Assembly (NCBI RefSeq): GCF_004217495.1 | Contig: NZ_SHLC01000001.1 | Coordinates: forward strand, 496,001 to 560,000 | Reading direction: 5' to 3' | Source: Microterricola gilva | GTDB lineage: Bacteria; Actinomycetota; Actinomycetes; Actinomycetales; Microbacteriaceae | DNA length: 64,000 bases | Shown here: piece by piece, positions 45,435-55,412 of the stretch | Position numbering within the stretch: position 1 is the stretch's first letter | Layout: each line of letters opens with the position of its first letter | Program-made: the position numbers and the translations under genes | The notes under the pieces: generated by a model | What the model saw: the letters and a program-made list of their open reading frames with translations, nothing else | Database searches by the model: none | What the model was told of the DNA's origin: nothing

Positions 45435-46214
45435 CTAGTCGTCCTGCCCGAGCGTGCCGAGGTAGAGCCCGATCACCTTCGGGTCGTTGAGCAGCTCGCG
45501 CCCGGTGCCCGTGTACGCGTCGTGGCCCTGATCCAGCACGTAGCCGCGGTCACAGATCTGCAGGCAGCGGCGGGCGTTCTGCTCGACCATGATCGTCGTG
45601 ACGCCGGCCTTGTTGATCTCCTTGACGCGCAGGAACGCCTCGTCCTGTCGCACGGGGGAGAGGCCGGCGCTCGGCTCGTCGAGCAGGAGCACGTGCGGGC
45701 CCATCATGAGCGCGCGCGACATGGCTACCATCTGGCGCTCGCCGCCGGAGAGCGAGCCCGCTCGCTGGGAGAGGCGCTTGCCGAGCTCGGGGAAGATGGC
45801 CGTGACGAACTCGAGCCGCTCCGCGAGCCCCTTGGGCTTCTGGTAGATGCCCATCTCCAGGTTCTCCTGGATGGTGAGGGTGGGGAACACGTTGTTGGTC
45901 TGCGGCACGAAGCCGACGCCCTTGCCGACGAGCTTGTTCGCCTTGAGGTTCGTGATCTCCTCGCCGTGCAGGAAGATCCCGCCGCCGCGCACTTTGACGA
46001 GGCCGAAGATCGACTTCAGGAGCGTTGACTTGCCTGCGCCGTTCGGGCCGATGATACCGATCAGCTCGCCCTGCCTGGCGGTGAGGGAGCAGTCGGTGAG
46101 GATGTTGATGCCGGGCAGATAGCCGGCCGTCACCGTGCGCACATCGACGACGACCTCGCGGCTGTCGGTCTCCGGCTCGGCGGCCGGCACGATTCCCGGG
46201 CTACTGTTCGTCAT
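45435..46214 (-). CDS. livF: Branched-chain amino acid ABC transporter ATPase LivF
   Basis: A 259-residue ATPase of the LivF type. Walker A is GPNGAGKSTLL, the Q-loop lies in GFVPQTNNVFPTLTIQENLEMG, the signature is LSGGERQMVAMSRAL, Walker B is VLLLDEPSAGLSP, and a switch His is replaced by the LivF-type MVEQNAR. ATG 46214 has AAGGAG eight bases upstream and overlaps livG by 14 bases. Last gene of livHMGF. Confidence 0.93.
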   Translation of the reverse strand: MTNSSPGIVPAAEPETDSREVVVDVRTVTAGYLPGINILTDCSLTARQGELIGIIGPNGAGKSTLLKSIFGLVKVRGGGIFLHGEEITNLKANKLVGKGVGFVPQTNNVFPTLTIQENLEMGIYQKPKGLAERLEFVTAIFPELGKRLSQRAGSLSGGERQMVAMSRALMMGPHVLLLDEPSAGLSPVRQDEAFLRVKEINKAGVTTIMVEQNARRCLQICDRGYVLDQGHDAYTGTGRELLNDPKVIGLYLGTLGQDD

Positions 46215-47115
46215 CGAGGAGCTCCTTAATGGCTTCGACATTGTCGCTATCGCTGCTGCCGAGGTCGCTGTCGTGGTGCTGGCCGAGGTAGGCGTCGATC
46301 ACGGCCGGGTTCTGCATGACCGTGTGCGGGTCGCCCTCCGCGACGACGCGGCCCTCCGCCATCACGATCACCCAGTCGGCGATGTGGCGAACCATGTGCA
46401 TGTCGTGCTCGACGAAGAGCACCGTCATCCCCTGTGCCTTGAGGCCGAGAATGTGATCGAGCAGAGACTGCGTGAGAGCCGGGTTGACACCGGCCATCGG
46501 CTCGTCGAGCATCACCAGGGTCGGATCGCTCATCAGCGCGCGCGCCATTTCGAGCAGCTTCCGCTGGCCGCCGGAGAGGCTGGCTGCGTAGTCGTCCTTC
46601 TTGGCATGGAGCTTGAAGCGGCCGAGGAGTTCGAGCGCCTTCGCCTCGATCTCCTTGTCCTGCTTGCGCCAGAGGAACGGCAGCAGCGCGCGGAACATGT
46701 TCTCGCCGACCTGACCGGTCGCCCCGAGCTTCATGTTGTCCATCACGCTGAGCAGCGCGAGCGACTTCGTGAGCTGGAAGGTGCGGATCAGGCCCATGCG
46801 CGCGACCCGGTACGCGGGGATGTGTGCGAGGTTCGTGCCGTCGAACGTCCACGTTCCGGTGTCCGGCTTGTCGAAGCCGGTGAGCAGGTTGAAGAAGGTC
46901 GTCTTGCCCGCGCCGTTCGGCCCGATCAACGCCGTGATGGCGCCGCGCGGGATCTCGACGTGCTCGACGTCGACGGCGGTGAGGCCGCCGAAGGTGCGCC
47001 GCACGCCGTCGGCGATGAGGATCGGGTCGTTCTTTCGGCATCCGGGGACGGCATCGCCGACGTGCAGATCGACCGACTTGATCGGCTTGGCGCTGGGGGT
47101 CACGTTATTTGACAA
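46201..47115 (-). CDS. livG: Branched-chain amino acid ABC transporter ATPase LivG
   Basis: A 304-residue ATPase of the LivG type. Walker A is GPNGAGKTTFFNLLTG, the LivG-like RTFQLTKSLALLSVMDN follows, the signature is LSGGQRKLLEMARAL, Walker B is LVMLDEPMAGVNP, and the His switch is VEHDMHMV. About 28 residues precede the fold and an acidic tail of about 25 follows (DSDLGSSDSDNVEA). It starts at TTG 47115 behind AAGGAG and overlaps livM by 11 bases. Confidence 0.92.
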   Translation of the reverse strand: MSNNVTPSAKPIKSVDLHVGDAVPGCRKNDPILIADGVRRTFGGLTAVDVEHVEIPRGAITALIGPNGAGKTTFFNLLTGFDKPDTGTWTFDGTNLAHIPAYRVARMGLIRTFQLTKSLALLSVMDNMKLGATGQVGENMFRALLPFLWRKQDKEIEAKALELLGRFKLHAKKDDYAASLSGGQRKLLEMARALMSDPTLVMLDEPMAGVNPALTQSLLDHILGLKAQGMTVLFVEHDMHMVRHIADWVIVMAEGRVVAEGDPHTVMQNPAVIDAYLGQHHDSDLGSSDSDNVEAIKELLDDEQ

Positions 47116-48088
47116 AAGCCAGCTCCTTCTTGTTTCCGAGTATGCCTTGCGGCCTGAATATGACGATCAGCATGATGGCGACGCCGACCAGGATGAAGCG
47201 CAGCTGCCCGCCCTGCACCTGGGAGATCGGCAGCCAGCCGGCCTCGACCGCGCGGGCGATGAAGCCGGAGAAGAACGACAGCAGCACCCAGAACAGCATC
47301 GAGCCGACAACGGGTCCGAGGATCGTCGCTGCGCCGCCGAGCAGCAGGATCGCGTAGATGAAGAAGGTGAGCGATGTCGCGTAGTGGGCGGGGATCACCG
47401 CGCGCGGCATGATGAAGATCATGCCGGCGAAGGTTCCGAACACACCACCGAGGATCAGGCTCTGCATCTTGTACGAGTAGACGTTCTTGCCGAGCGCGCG
47501 CACGGCATCCTCGTCTTCACGGATGCCCTTGAGCACGCGCCCCCAGGGGCTGCGCATGAGCAGCCAGGTGAACACGCAGGCGATCGCCACGACGGTCCAC
47601 GCCACGATGATGACCCACCAGTCGTCGGCGCTGTGCGTCCATGGGCCGATTCCGACCTGGCCCTCGAAGTTCAGCGGGTTCAGGGCGCGGAAGCTGTCCT
47701 TGTACTCGCTGAGGCCGTTTGCGGAGCCCGTGACGGCCACGAATGAGTTCGTGGTGAAGAGCAGGCGAAGGATCTCGGCCGCCGCGATCGTGACGATGGC
47801 CAGGTAGTCGGCCCGCAGTCGCAGCGTCGGAACGCCGAGGATCAGGGCGAAGACCACGGAGGCCCCGACACCGACGAGCACGGCGCCCCACACCGGGAGC
47901 CCGAAGGTCAGGATCGAGATGGCATAGCCGTATGCACCGAGCGCCATGAAGCCGGCCTGACCGAAGTTCAGCAGTCCGGTGTATCCGAAGTGGATCGCCA
48001 GACCGAGCGCGGCGAGCGCGTATGCCGCCGTGGTCGGGCTGATCAGCTCGACCGCTGCGTTAGAGAAGATGAGTCCCCAGTCGATCAT
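47105..48088 (-). CDS. livM: Branched-chain amino acid ABC transporter permease LivM
   Basis: A 327-residue inner-membrane permease with about nine helices. LNFGQAGFMALGAYGYAI (about 40-57) and the cytoplasmic coupling loop SPWGRVLKGIREDEDAVRALGKNVYSYK are LivM features; the end is RPQGILGNKKELAFVK. An insertion of polar residues (ANGLSEYKDSFRALNPLNFEGQ) is probably extracytoplasmic. ATG 48088; livH ends 12 bases upstream in the transcription direction. Confidence 0.93.
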   Translation of the reverse strand: MIDWGLIFSNAAVELISPTTAAYALAALGLAIHFGYTGLLNFGQAGFMALGAYGYAISILTFGLPVWGAVLVGVGASVVFALILGVPTLRLRADYLAIVTIAAAEILRLLFTTNSFVAVTGSANGLSEYKDSFRALNPLNFEGQVGIGPWTHSADDWWVIIVAWTVVAIACVFTWLLMRSPWGRVLKGIREDEDAVRALGKNVYSYKMQSLILGGVFGTFAGMIFIMPRAVIPAHYATSLTFFIYAILLLGGAATILGPVVGSMLFWVLLSFFSGFIARAVEAGWLPISQVQGGQLRFILVGVAIMLIVIFRPQGILGNKKELAFVK

Positions 48089-48100
48089 TGTTCAGCCCTC

Positions 48101-49408
48101 CTAGCCGATTCTCTCTTTGCGGCCCAGGATTCCCTGAGGCCGAACCAGCAGCACGACGATCAGGACGACGAGCGCCCCGACGTATTTCATGTCGGGCGGA
48201 ATGACAAGCGTTGACAGCTCGACGAACAGGCCGACGATGATCGAGCCGACGAGGGCTCCGAAGGCCGTTCCGAGGCCGCCGAGCACGACGGCCGCGAATA
48301 CAAGCAGCAGGATCTGGAAGCCCATGTCCCAGCTGACGCCTGGACGGAAGTACGCCCAGAGAATGCCGCTCAGGCCGGCCAGCGTCGCGCCGATGACCCA
48401 GACGATGCGGATCACGTAGTCCACGTCGATGCCGCTGGCGGCCGCGAGGCTGGGGTTGTCAGACACCGCGCGGGTGGCCTTGCCGATGCGGGTGCGCAGC
48501 AGGAAGTACGCGACGGCGAGCAGCACGACGATGCTGATGCCCATGCTCGCCAGGTCGATCCACGACAGCGAGAGCGGTCCGAGCTGCAGTTCGGCCGGCG
48601 AGGCGCCTGGCAGCTGCCTCGTCGTTCCGCCGTAGAAGAACTGGTAGGTGTAGCGCATCGCCAGCGCGAGACCGATGCTCACGATCATGAGCTGGATGAC
48701 GCCGACGCCGCGCTTGCGCAGCGGCTTCCACAGTGCGGCATCCAGACCCCAGCCGAGCGCCGCGCTCAACACCAGGGCGATGAGGATCGCGAGCCACACC
48801 GGCAGCGCGAATGTCACCGAGAATGTGAGCGTCATCAGGGCACCGAAGGTGATCAGCTCGGAGTGGGCGAAGTTGCTGAGCCCCGTCGTTCCGTAGATCA
48901 GCGAGAGGCCGATCGCGGCGAGTGCCAGCAGCAGTCCGAAGTTGAGGCCGTTGGCGACCCGGTTGATGAGCTGGTCGAAGAACGAGACCGTGACGCGGGT
49001 TCCCTCGCCGAGGAAGAAGTTGACCGATTTGGTCTTGGTGAGCCCGAACTCCGCGGTCAGCGGGTTGCCGCCCTCCTTCACGACGACGCCCTTGGGGAGC
49101 GTGTCCTCGTCGAGCGTCACCGTGTACGTGGCCTTCTCAGGGACGCCGACCCGCCACTTGCCGTCAGCGCCCGTCTTCACCTCGGTGTCGGTGGCTGGGC
49201 CCTCCACGGTGATCACCACGCCCTCGAGCGGCTTGCCGTCGAACGTCACATTGCCGGCGATGATGTAGTCGTACTTGTCCACATCGACGTCGTCGGCGTG
49301 TGCCGGAGACGCGCCGAGGAGCGAGAGCGCGAGCGCAACGAATAGTAAGAGCACCATCGCGACGACTGCGCGTGGTGACCTCTTCTGAGCCGATTCAGTG
49401 GATATCAC
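48101..49408 (-). CDS. livH: LivH-type permease with N-terminal signal peptide and extracytoplasmic beta-domain
   Basis: A 435-residue protein in three parts. Residues 1-38 are a signal peptide or first membrane segment (hydrophobic core around VVAMVLLLFVALALSLLG, ending SPAHA). Residues about 46-133 read as a carboxypeptidase-regulatory or Cna-B-like beta-sandwich (AGNVTFDGKPLEGVVITVEG, DGKWRVGVPEKATYTVTLD). Residues about 145-435 form the LivH permease (IYGTTGLSNFAHSELITFGAL, IGKATRAVSDNPSLAAASGID, RPQGILGRKERIG). GTG 49408 is chosen because GGAGG lies just upstream and the frame then includes the full signal. First gene of livHMGF. Confidence 0.88.
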   Translation of the reverse strand: MISTESAQKRSPRAVVAMVLLLFVALALSLLGASPAHADDVDVDKYDYIIAGNVTFDGKPLEGVVITVEGPATDTEVKTGADGKWRVGVPEKATYTVTLDEDTLPKGVVVKEGGNPLTAEFGLTKTKSVNFFLGEGTRVTVSFFDQLINRVANGLNFGLLLALAAIGLSLIYGTTGLSNFAHSELITFGALMTLTFSVTFALPVWLAILIALVLSAALGWGLDAALWKPLRKRGVGVIQLMIVSIGLALAMRYTYQFFYGGTTRQLPGASPAELQLGPLSLSWIDLASMGISIVVLLAVAYFLLRTRIGKATRAVSDNPSLAAASGIDVDYVIRIVWVIGATLAGLSGILWAYFRPGVSWDMGFQILLLVFAAVVLGGLGTAFGALVGSIIVGLFVELSTLVIPPDMKYVGALVVLIVVLLVRPQGILGRKERIG

Positions 49409-49652
49409 TGCACCTCCATGGGTGGCGCCGACGAGAAAACTCGCCCGGCTCCGGGGCCTTACCGCTGACAACAGCGTCGACGGTACGTGCTGATTATGTC
49501 GCAAGTGTTTCGTCGCGTCGCACATTCAGCACTTGATTGTGATCTGAGGAATGCTCCGCGCGCAAACTCGCTTAACATTGACGTAAGCCACGACCACGAG
49601 TTTTGGCTCACACTGTGCAGGCGGACGCCGACACAGTCCACATATTTCCTAG

Positions 49653-51170
<1,518 letters not shown>

Positions 51171-51300
51171 CGGTCAGCGTGGCGCGCAGCGACACGCTTC
51201 CGTCAGCAAGGCGGCAGCCGTAGCCCGTAGACGCGCCAGCGTCGAGGGCGTGCCGCGGCAGCCCCAGAATCGCAACAATTCGCGTTTCCACCTCGCGCGC

Positions 51301-51332
51301 ATGGCCCGTCTCCCTCACCGGAGGCGGGCCAT
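51301..51332 (+). terminator. Terminator downstream of guaB
   Basis: 13-bp stem (ATGGCCCGTCTCC, 51301-51313, with 51320-51332; one G-U pair) on a six-base loop. It ends just before the -10 region of the SDR gene. Confidence 0.65.
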
Positions 51333-51358
51333 CTGCGTTCACGGGGCACAATGGAGCC

Positions 51359-52105
51359 ATGAATCGTGCAGTCGTGGTCGTGACCGGAGGAACCCGCGGC
51401 ATCGGTGCCGCGATCGCGAGGGAACTCGCGGCAACCTGTGATCTCGTGTTGAGCTACCGCAGCAATGCGGATGCCGCGACGGCGCTCCGCGCGGAGCTGG
51501 AGAGCCTCGGCGCCTCCTGCGAACTCGTGCAGGCCGATGTCACCGTCGACGGCGACATCGAGAGGCTCTTCGACAGCGCGATCGCTCGCTTCGGCCGTAT
51601 CGACGGCCTGGTGAACAACGCCGGTGCGACGATGCACATCGGCCCCCTGGCCGAGACCCCAGCCGACGTCGTCCGCGCTGTCATCGAGCTCAACCTCACC
51701 GCTGCGGTGCTCTGCGCCAGGCGGGCCGTGCAGCTGATGTCGACGCGGCTGGGCGGGACGGGCGGCGTGATCGTCAACATCTCATCCGGCGCGGCGACCC
51801 TCGGCTCGCCGGGCGAGTACGTGCACTACGCGGCGGCCAAGGCCGGTATCGACGCCCTCACCACGGGTCTGGCCAAGGAGCTGGGGCCGGAGGGCATCCG
51901 CGTCGTCGGCGTCGCCCCCGGCACGATCCGCACCGAGATCCACGCCGACGCCGGCGATGCCGGCCGGCCCGATCGCGTCGCGGCGCGGGTTCCGCTCGGC
52001 CGCGCGGGCGAGGTCGGCGATATCGCCCCGATCGTGGCGTGGCTGTTCGGCCCGGGCGCCGCCTTCATCAGCGGGACGACCATCCGCGTGGCCGGGGGAG
52101 CGTAG
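51359..52105 (+). CDS. Short-chain dehydrogenase/reductase (SDR)
   Basis: A 248-residue classical SDR. The nucleotide-binding TGGTRGIG is at 9-16, NNAG at 86-89, catalytic Ser near 142-143, and Tyr157-x3-Lys161 in YVHYAAAK. The C-terminal PGTIRTEIHAD and SGTTIRVAGG are typical; the sequence recalls FabG/glucose-dehydrogenase-like SDRs, but the substrate cannot be told. A CACAAT box ends six bases before ATG 51359, suggesting a leaderless transcript. It converges with the aminotransferase gene across one base. Confidence 0.9.
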   Translation: MNRAVVVVTGGTRGIGAAIARELAATCDLVLSYRSNADAATALRAELESLGASCELVQADVTVDGDIERLFDSAIARFGRIDGLVNNAGATMHIGPLAETPADVVRAVIELNLTAAVLCARRAVQLMSTRLGGTGGVIVNISSGAATLGSPGEYVHYAAAKAGIDALTTGLAKELGPEGIRVVGVAPGTIRTEIHADAGDAGRPDRVAARVPLGRAGEVGDIAPIVAWLFGPGAAFISGTTIRVAGGA

Positions 52106-52106
52106 C

Positions 52107-53258
52107 TCAGCGGGCGGCGGCGATGCGGGCGACCGCCTCACGCAGCAGATCGGGCGAGCAGGCGAAGTTGAGCCGGGCATGCCCGCGCCCCACCTCCGCG
52201 CCGAAGTCGACACCGGGCGTGAGTGCCACCTTCGCGACGTCGAGGGCCCGCTCCGCCGGGCGGTCGCCCCAGCCCAGCGCGCCGAGGTCGAGCCACGCCA
52301 GGTAGGTGGCATCCGGGATGCGGTAGCCGGTGCCTGGCAACTGCTCCGCCAGGAGCGTCGCGAGCAGACGCCGGTTCTCGTCGAGTGTGCCGCGCACGCC
52401 GTCGAGCCATTCGCCGCCGTCGCGGAAGGCCGCGATCGAGGCGATCTGGCCGAAGATGCTCGTGCGCCACTCGACCTCGTACGGCATCGCGGCGCGAAGC
52501 GCGTCACCGCGCTCGCTCGCGGTCACGATGAGTGCGCACTTGAGCCCGGCCAGGTTGAACGCCTTGCTCGCGCTGGTGACCGCGACGCCGTGTTCGCGGG
52601 CGGCATCCGACACCGTCAGGAACGGCACGTACGGCAGCTCACCGTAGCTGAGAGCCCCGTGGATCTCGTCACTGACGATCGTCGCGTTGTGGCGGGCGGC
52701 GATCTCGGCGAGCTGCCGCAGGGTCTCGACCGAGTGCACGAGCCCGACCGGGTTGTGCGGATTGCACAGCACCATGGCGCGGGCGCCGGCGGCGAAGGCC
52801 GCATCGATGCCGTCGAGGTCGAGCGACCAGCCGTCGCCGATGCCTCCGCTGAGCGGGACCTCGACGATCCGGGCGGATGCCTCCGGCGCCAGGTCGAAGA
52901 ACGGCGGATAGATCGGCGGGGTGATGATGACGCCGTCGCCTGGCTTCGTCGCCTGCCGGAGCGCCTCGACGATGCCCATCGACACATCGGCCGTGCTCGT
53001 CACGCGGGCGGGGTCGACGATCCAGCCGAAGCGGGTCTCGGCGAAGGACGCGAACGCCTCCGCCTGCGGCAGGCTGCTCGCCGCATAGCCGGTGTCTGAG
53101 CGCCGAACCGCGTCGTGCAGTGCGGCCGCCACCGGCTCGGCGAGCGGGAAGTCCATCTCGGCGACGGGCAGAGGCAGGACGTCGGCGGGGAACAGCGCCC
53201 ACTTGGCGCTGGTGCGGGTGCGCAGGCGGTCGAGGGATTCGGCGGCGATGTTGGGCAT
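52107..53258 (-). CDS. MalY/PatB-family PLP-dependent aminotransferase or C-S lyase
   Basis: A 383-residue fold-type I PLP enzyme of the MalY/PatB (cystathionine beta-lyase-like) group. LPVAEMDFPLAEPV near residue 30, ITPPIYPPFFD, LCNPHNPVG, IVSDEIHGAL and the PLP Lys232 in SASKAFNLAGLK are all visible. Family members cleave cystathionine or cysteine conjugates, or transaminate; which applies here is unknown. ATG 53258 is preceded by CATGCT six bases upstream. It diverges from the ABC-F gene. Confidence 0.88.
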   Translation of the reverse strand: MPNIAAESLDRLRTRTSAKWALFPADVLPLPVAEMDFPLAEPVAAALHDAVRRSDTGYAASSLPQAEAFASFAETRFGWIVDPARVTSTADVSMGIVEALRQATKPGDGVIITPPIYPPFFDLAPEASARIVEVPLSGGIGDGWSLDLDGIDAAFAAGARAMVLCNPHNPVGLVHSVETLRQLAEIAARHNATIVSDEIHGALSYGELPYVPFLTVSDAAREHGVAVTSASKAFNLAGLKCALIVTASERGDALRAAMPYEVEWRTSIFGQIASIAAFRDGGEWLDGVRGTLDENRRLLATLLAEQLPGTGYRIPDATYLAWLDLGALGWGDRPAERALDVAKVALTPGVDFGAEVGRGHARLNFACSPDLLREAVARIAAAR

Positions 53259-53375
53259 GGCTCCAGCATGGCCCGCCTGAGGGCAGATTGCACGCCTCGG
53301 CTCGGCGGGGATGTAGTCTGGTCGGCTGCCCACTCGGCGGCGCCGCGATCCGCGGCCACCGACCTGGAGATTCAC

Positions 53376-55118
53376 ATGGGCTACATCGACGTCAACGGCG
53401 TCTCCTTCTCGTTGCCGGACGGCCGTCCGCTGCTGGCCGACATCGCCTTCCGCGTCGGGGAGGGCACGACGACCGCGCTGATCGGGGCGAACGGCGCAGG
53501 TAAGTCGACTCTGCTTCGCATCATTCGCGGACAGCTGCGCGCCGACGACGGCAGCGTGTCGATCGAGGGTGGTCTCGGCGTGATGGATCAGTTCATCGGG
53601 CACGGGGCGGTCGGCGGCCGGGCCGGCCTCGACGACAGCGTGCCGATCGACACGGAGCCTGCGCAGCCGCCGAGCATCGCGAGCCTGCTTGTCGCGGTGG
53701 CCCCTGAGCGGGTGCGCGTGGCCGCGCTCGAGCTCGAGGCATCCGAACTCGCCATCATGGAGAACGACGACACGGAGAGCCAGATGCGGTACGCCACCGC
53801 GCTCGCCGAGTACGCCGACGCCGGCGGTTACGAGCAGGAGACCATCTGGGATCACTGCACGATGGCCGCGCTCGGCGTGCCGTTCGAGCGGGCCCGTTGG
53901 CGCGATCTCGGCACGCTCTCCGGCGGCGAGCAGAAACGGCTCGCGCTGGAGGCGCTGCTTCGTGGACCAGAGCAGGTGCTGCTGCTCGACGAGCCGGACA
54001 ACTACCTCGACGTTCCAGGCAAGCGCTGGCTCGAGGAACAGCTGCGCCAGACGCCGAAGACGGTGCTTCTGGTCTCCCACGACCGCGAGCTCCTGGCGCG
54101 TGCTGCCGACCGGATCGTGACGATCGAGCTCGGCGCGGCCGGCAACACGGCGTGGGTGCACGGCGGCAGTTTCGAGGGCTACCACGAGGCGCGGGACGCC
54201 CGCTTCGAACGCCTCGACGAGCTGCGGCGGCGCTGGGACGAGCAGCACCAGGCGCTGAAGACGCTCGTGCAGACCATGAAGGTCAAGGCGACGTACAACG
54301 ACGGTATGGCTTCGCGCTACCAGGCGGCGCAGACCCGGCTGCGGCGCTTCGAGGCTGCCGGCCCGCCTGAGGAACGCCCGCCGGCCCAGGCCGTGAAGAT
54401 GCGGCTGCGTGGCGCGCGCACCGGCAAGCGGTCGGTGGTGTGCGAGCGGCTCGAGCTGAGCGGTCTGATGAGCCCATTCGATCTGGAGGTCTGGTACGGC
54501 GACCGGGTCGCCGTGCTCGGGTCCAACGGCTCGGGCAAGTCTCACTTCCTGCGCCTGCTGGCCCGCGGCGGAACGGAGCCGGACGGCACGCTCGGGCACG
54601 TCACGGCGATCGGCCAGATGCTCGCCCCCGTTCAACACACGGGGCGAGCGGTGCTCGGAGCGCGGGTCGTCCCCGGTTGGTTCGCACAGGTGCACGAGCA
54701 TCCAGAGCTGCGCGGGCGCACGCTCCTCGACATCCTGCACATGGGAGACAGCCACCGCTCCGGGATGCCGCGCGAGGCGGCCAGCGGGGCGCTGGACCGC
54801 TACGGACTCGTCGCCGCCGCCGAGCAGGCCTTCGAGTCGCTCTCTGGCGGGCAACAGGCCAGGCTGCAGATCCTGCTGCTCGAACTCTCCGGGGCGACGC
54901 TGTTGCTGCTGGACGAGCCGACAGACAACCTCGACCTCGTGTCGGCCGAGGCGCTGGAGGACGCGCTCACGCGCTTCGACGGCACCGTGCTCGCGGTCAC
55001 CCACGACCGCTGGTTCGCGCGCGGCTTCGACCGCTGCCTGGTGTTCGGCTCCGACGGCGAGGTGTACGAGTCGGAGGAGCCGGTGTGGACGGAGACCCGC
55101 GTCCTCCGCGAGCGGTGA
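53376..55118 (+). CDS. ABC-F family ATPase
   Basis: A 580-residue soluble protein with two ATPase domains and no membrane segments. Domain 1: GANGAGKSTLLRII (about 35-48), LSGGEQKRLALEALL, LLLDEPDNYLD. A charged linker (about 270-345) rich in Arg and Glu follows, as in the P-site tRNA interaction motif of ABC-F factors. Domain 2: GSNGSGKSHFLRLL, LSGGQQARLQILLLEL, LLLDEPTDNLD. ABC-F proteins act on ribosomes; some confer antibiotic resistance. Which subclass this is cannot be decided by eye. ATG 53376 follows TGGAG. Confidence 0.9.
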   Translation: MGYIDVNGVSFSLPDGRPLLADIAFRVGEGTTTALIGANGAGKSTLLRIIRGQLRADDGSVSIEGGLGVMDQFIGHGAVGGRAGLDDSVPIDTEPAQPPSIASLLVAVAPERVRVAALELEASELAIMENDDTESQMRYATALAEYADAGGYEQETIWDHCTMAALGVPFERARWRDLGTLSGGEQKRLALEALLRGPEQVLLLDEPDNYLDVPGKRWLEEQLRQTPKTVLLVSHDRELLARAADRIVTIELGAAGNTAWVHGGSFEGYHEARDARFERLDELRRRWDEQHQALKTLVQTMKVKATYNDGMASRYQAAQTRLRRFEAAGPPEERPPAQAVKMRLRGARTGKRSVVCERLELSGLMSPFDLEVWYGDRVAVLGSNGSGKSHFLRLLARGGTEPDGTLGHVTAIGQMLAPVQHTGRAVLGARVVPGWFAQVHEHPELRGRTLLDILHMGDSHRSGMPREAASGALDRYGLVAAAEQAFESLSGGQQARLQILLLELSGATLLLLDEPTDNLDLVSAEALEDALTRFDGTVLAVTHDRWFARGFDRCLVFGSDGEVYESEEPVWTETRVLRER

Positions 55119-55140
55119 CCCCTCCGCGCTCCATTGGTGG

Positions 55141-55215
55141 AGCGAACCCGTCGGTTGGGGTGAACCCGTTGGTTGGGCGAACCCGTTGGTTGGGCGAACC
55201 CGTCGGTTGGGTGAA
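55141..55215. repeat. Degenerate 17-18-bp tandem repeat
   Basis: Four units of roughly GAACCCGTTGGTTGGGC (C/T variants, one with an extra base) from about 55144, running into a fifth that becomes the left arm of the adjoining inverted repeat. Confidence 0.7.
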
Positions 55216-55274
55216 CCCGCTGGTTGAGCTTGTCGAAACCACTTCAGAGGGTTTCGACAAGCTCAACCAGCGGG
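55216..55274. repeat. 25-bp perfect inverted repeat, REP-like
   Basis: 55216-55240 is exactly complementary to 55250-55274 around nine bases; its core GCTGGTTGAGCTTGTCG matches the repeat at 7311 apart from one base. Two further copies of the right-arm end (AGCTCAACCAGCGGGAGGGGG-like) follow up to about 55300. Confidence 0.85.
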
Positions 55275-55400
55275 AGGGGGAGCTCAACCAGCGGGAGGGG
55301 GCGCTCACGCAACGGGCAGGTGAGGTTCGGCCAGCGGGACGGTGAGCCGCCGGATGCCGCGGGCGCGGCGGCATCCGGAACGCCGAGCCGCCGGGTTCGA

Positions 55401-55412
55401 TAGGCTGGACGG
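55401..55412 (+). promoter_or_regulatory. -10 box of guaB3 (leaderless type)
   Basis: TAGGCT (55401-55406) ends six bases before GTG 55413. Confidence 0.5.

Noticed and set aside
53376..55118. Antibiotic-resistance call for the ABC-F protein
   Set aside because: ABC-F family membership is clear, but the resistance subclasses cannot be separated from housekeeping members by reading the sequence.
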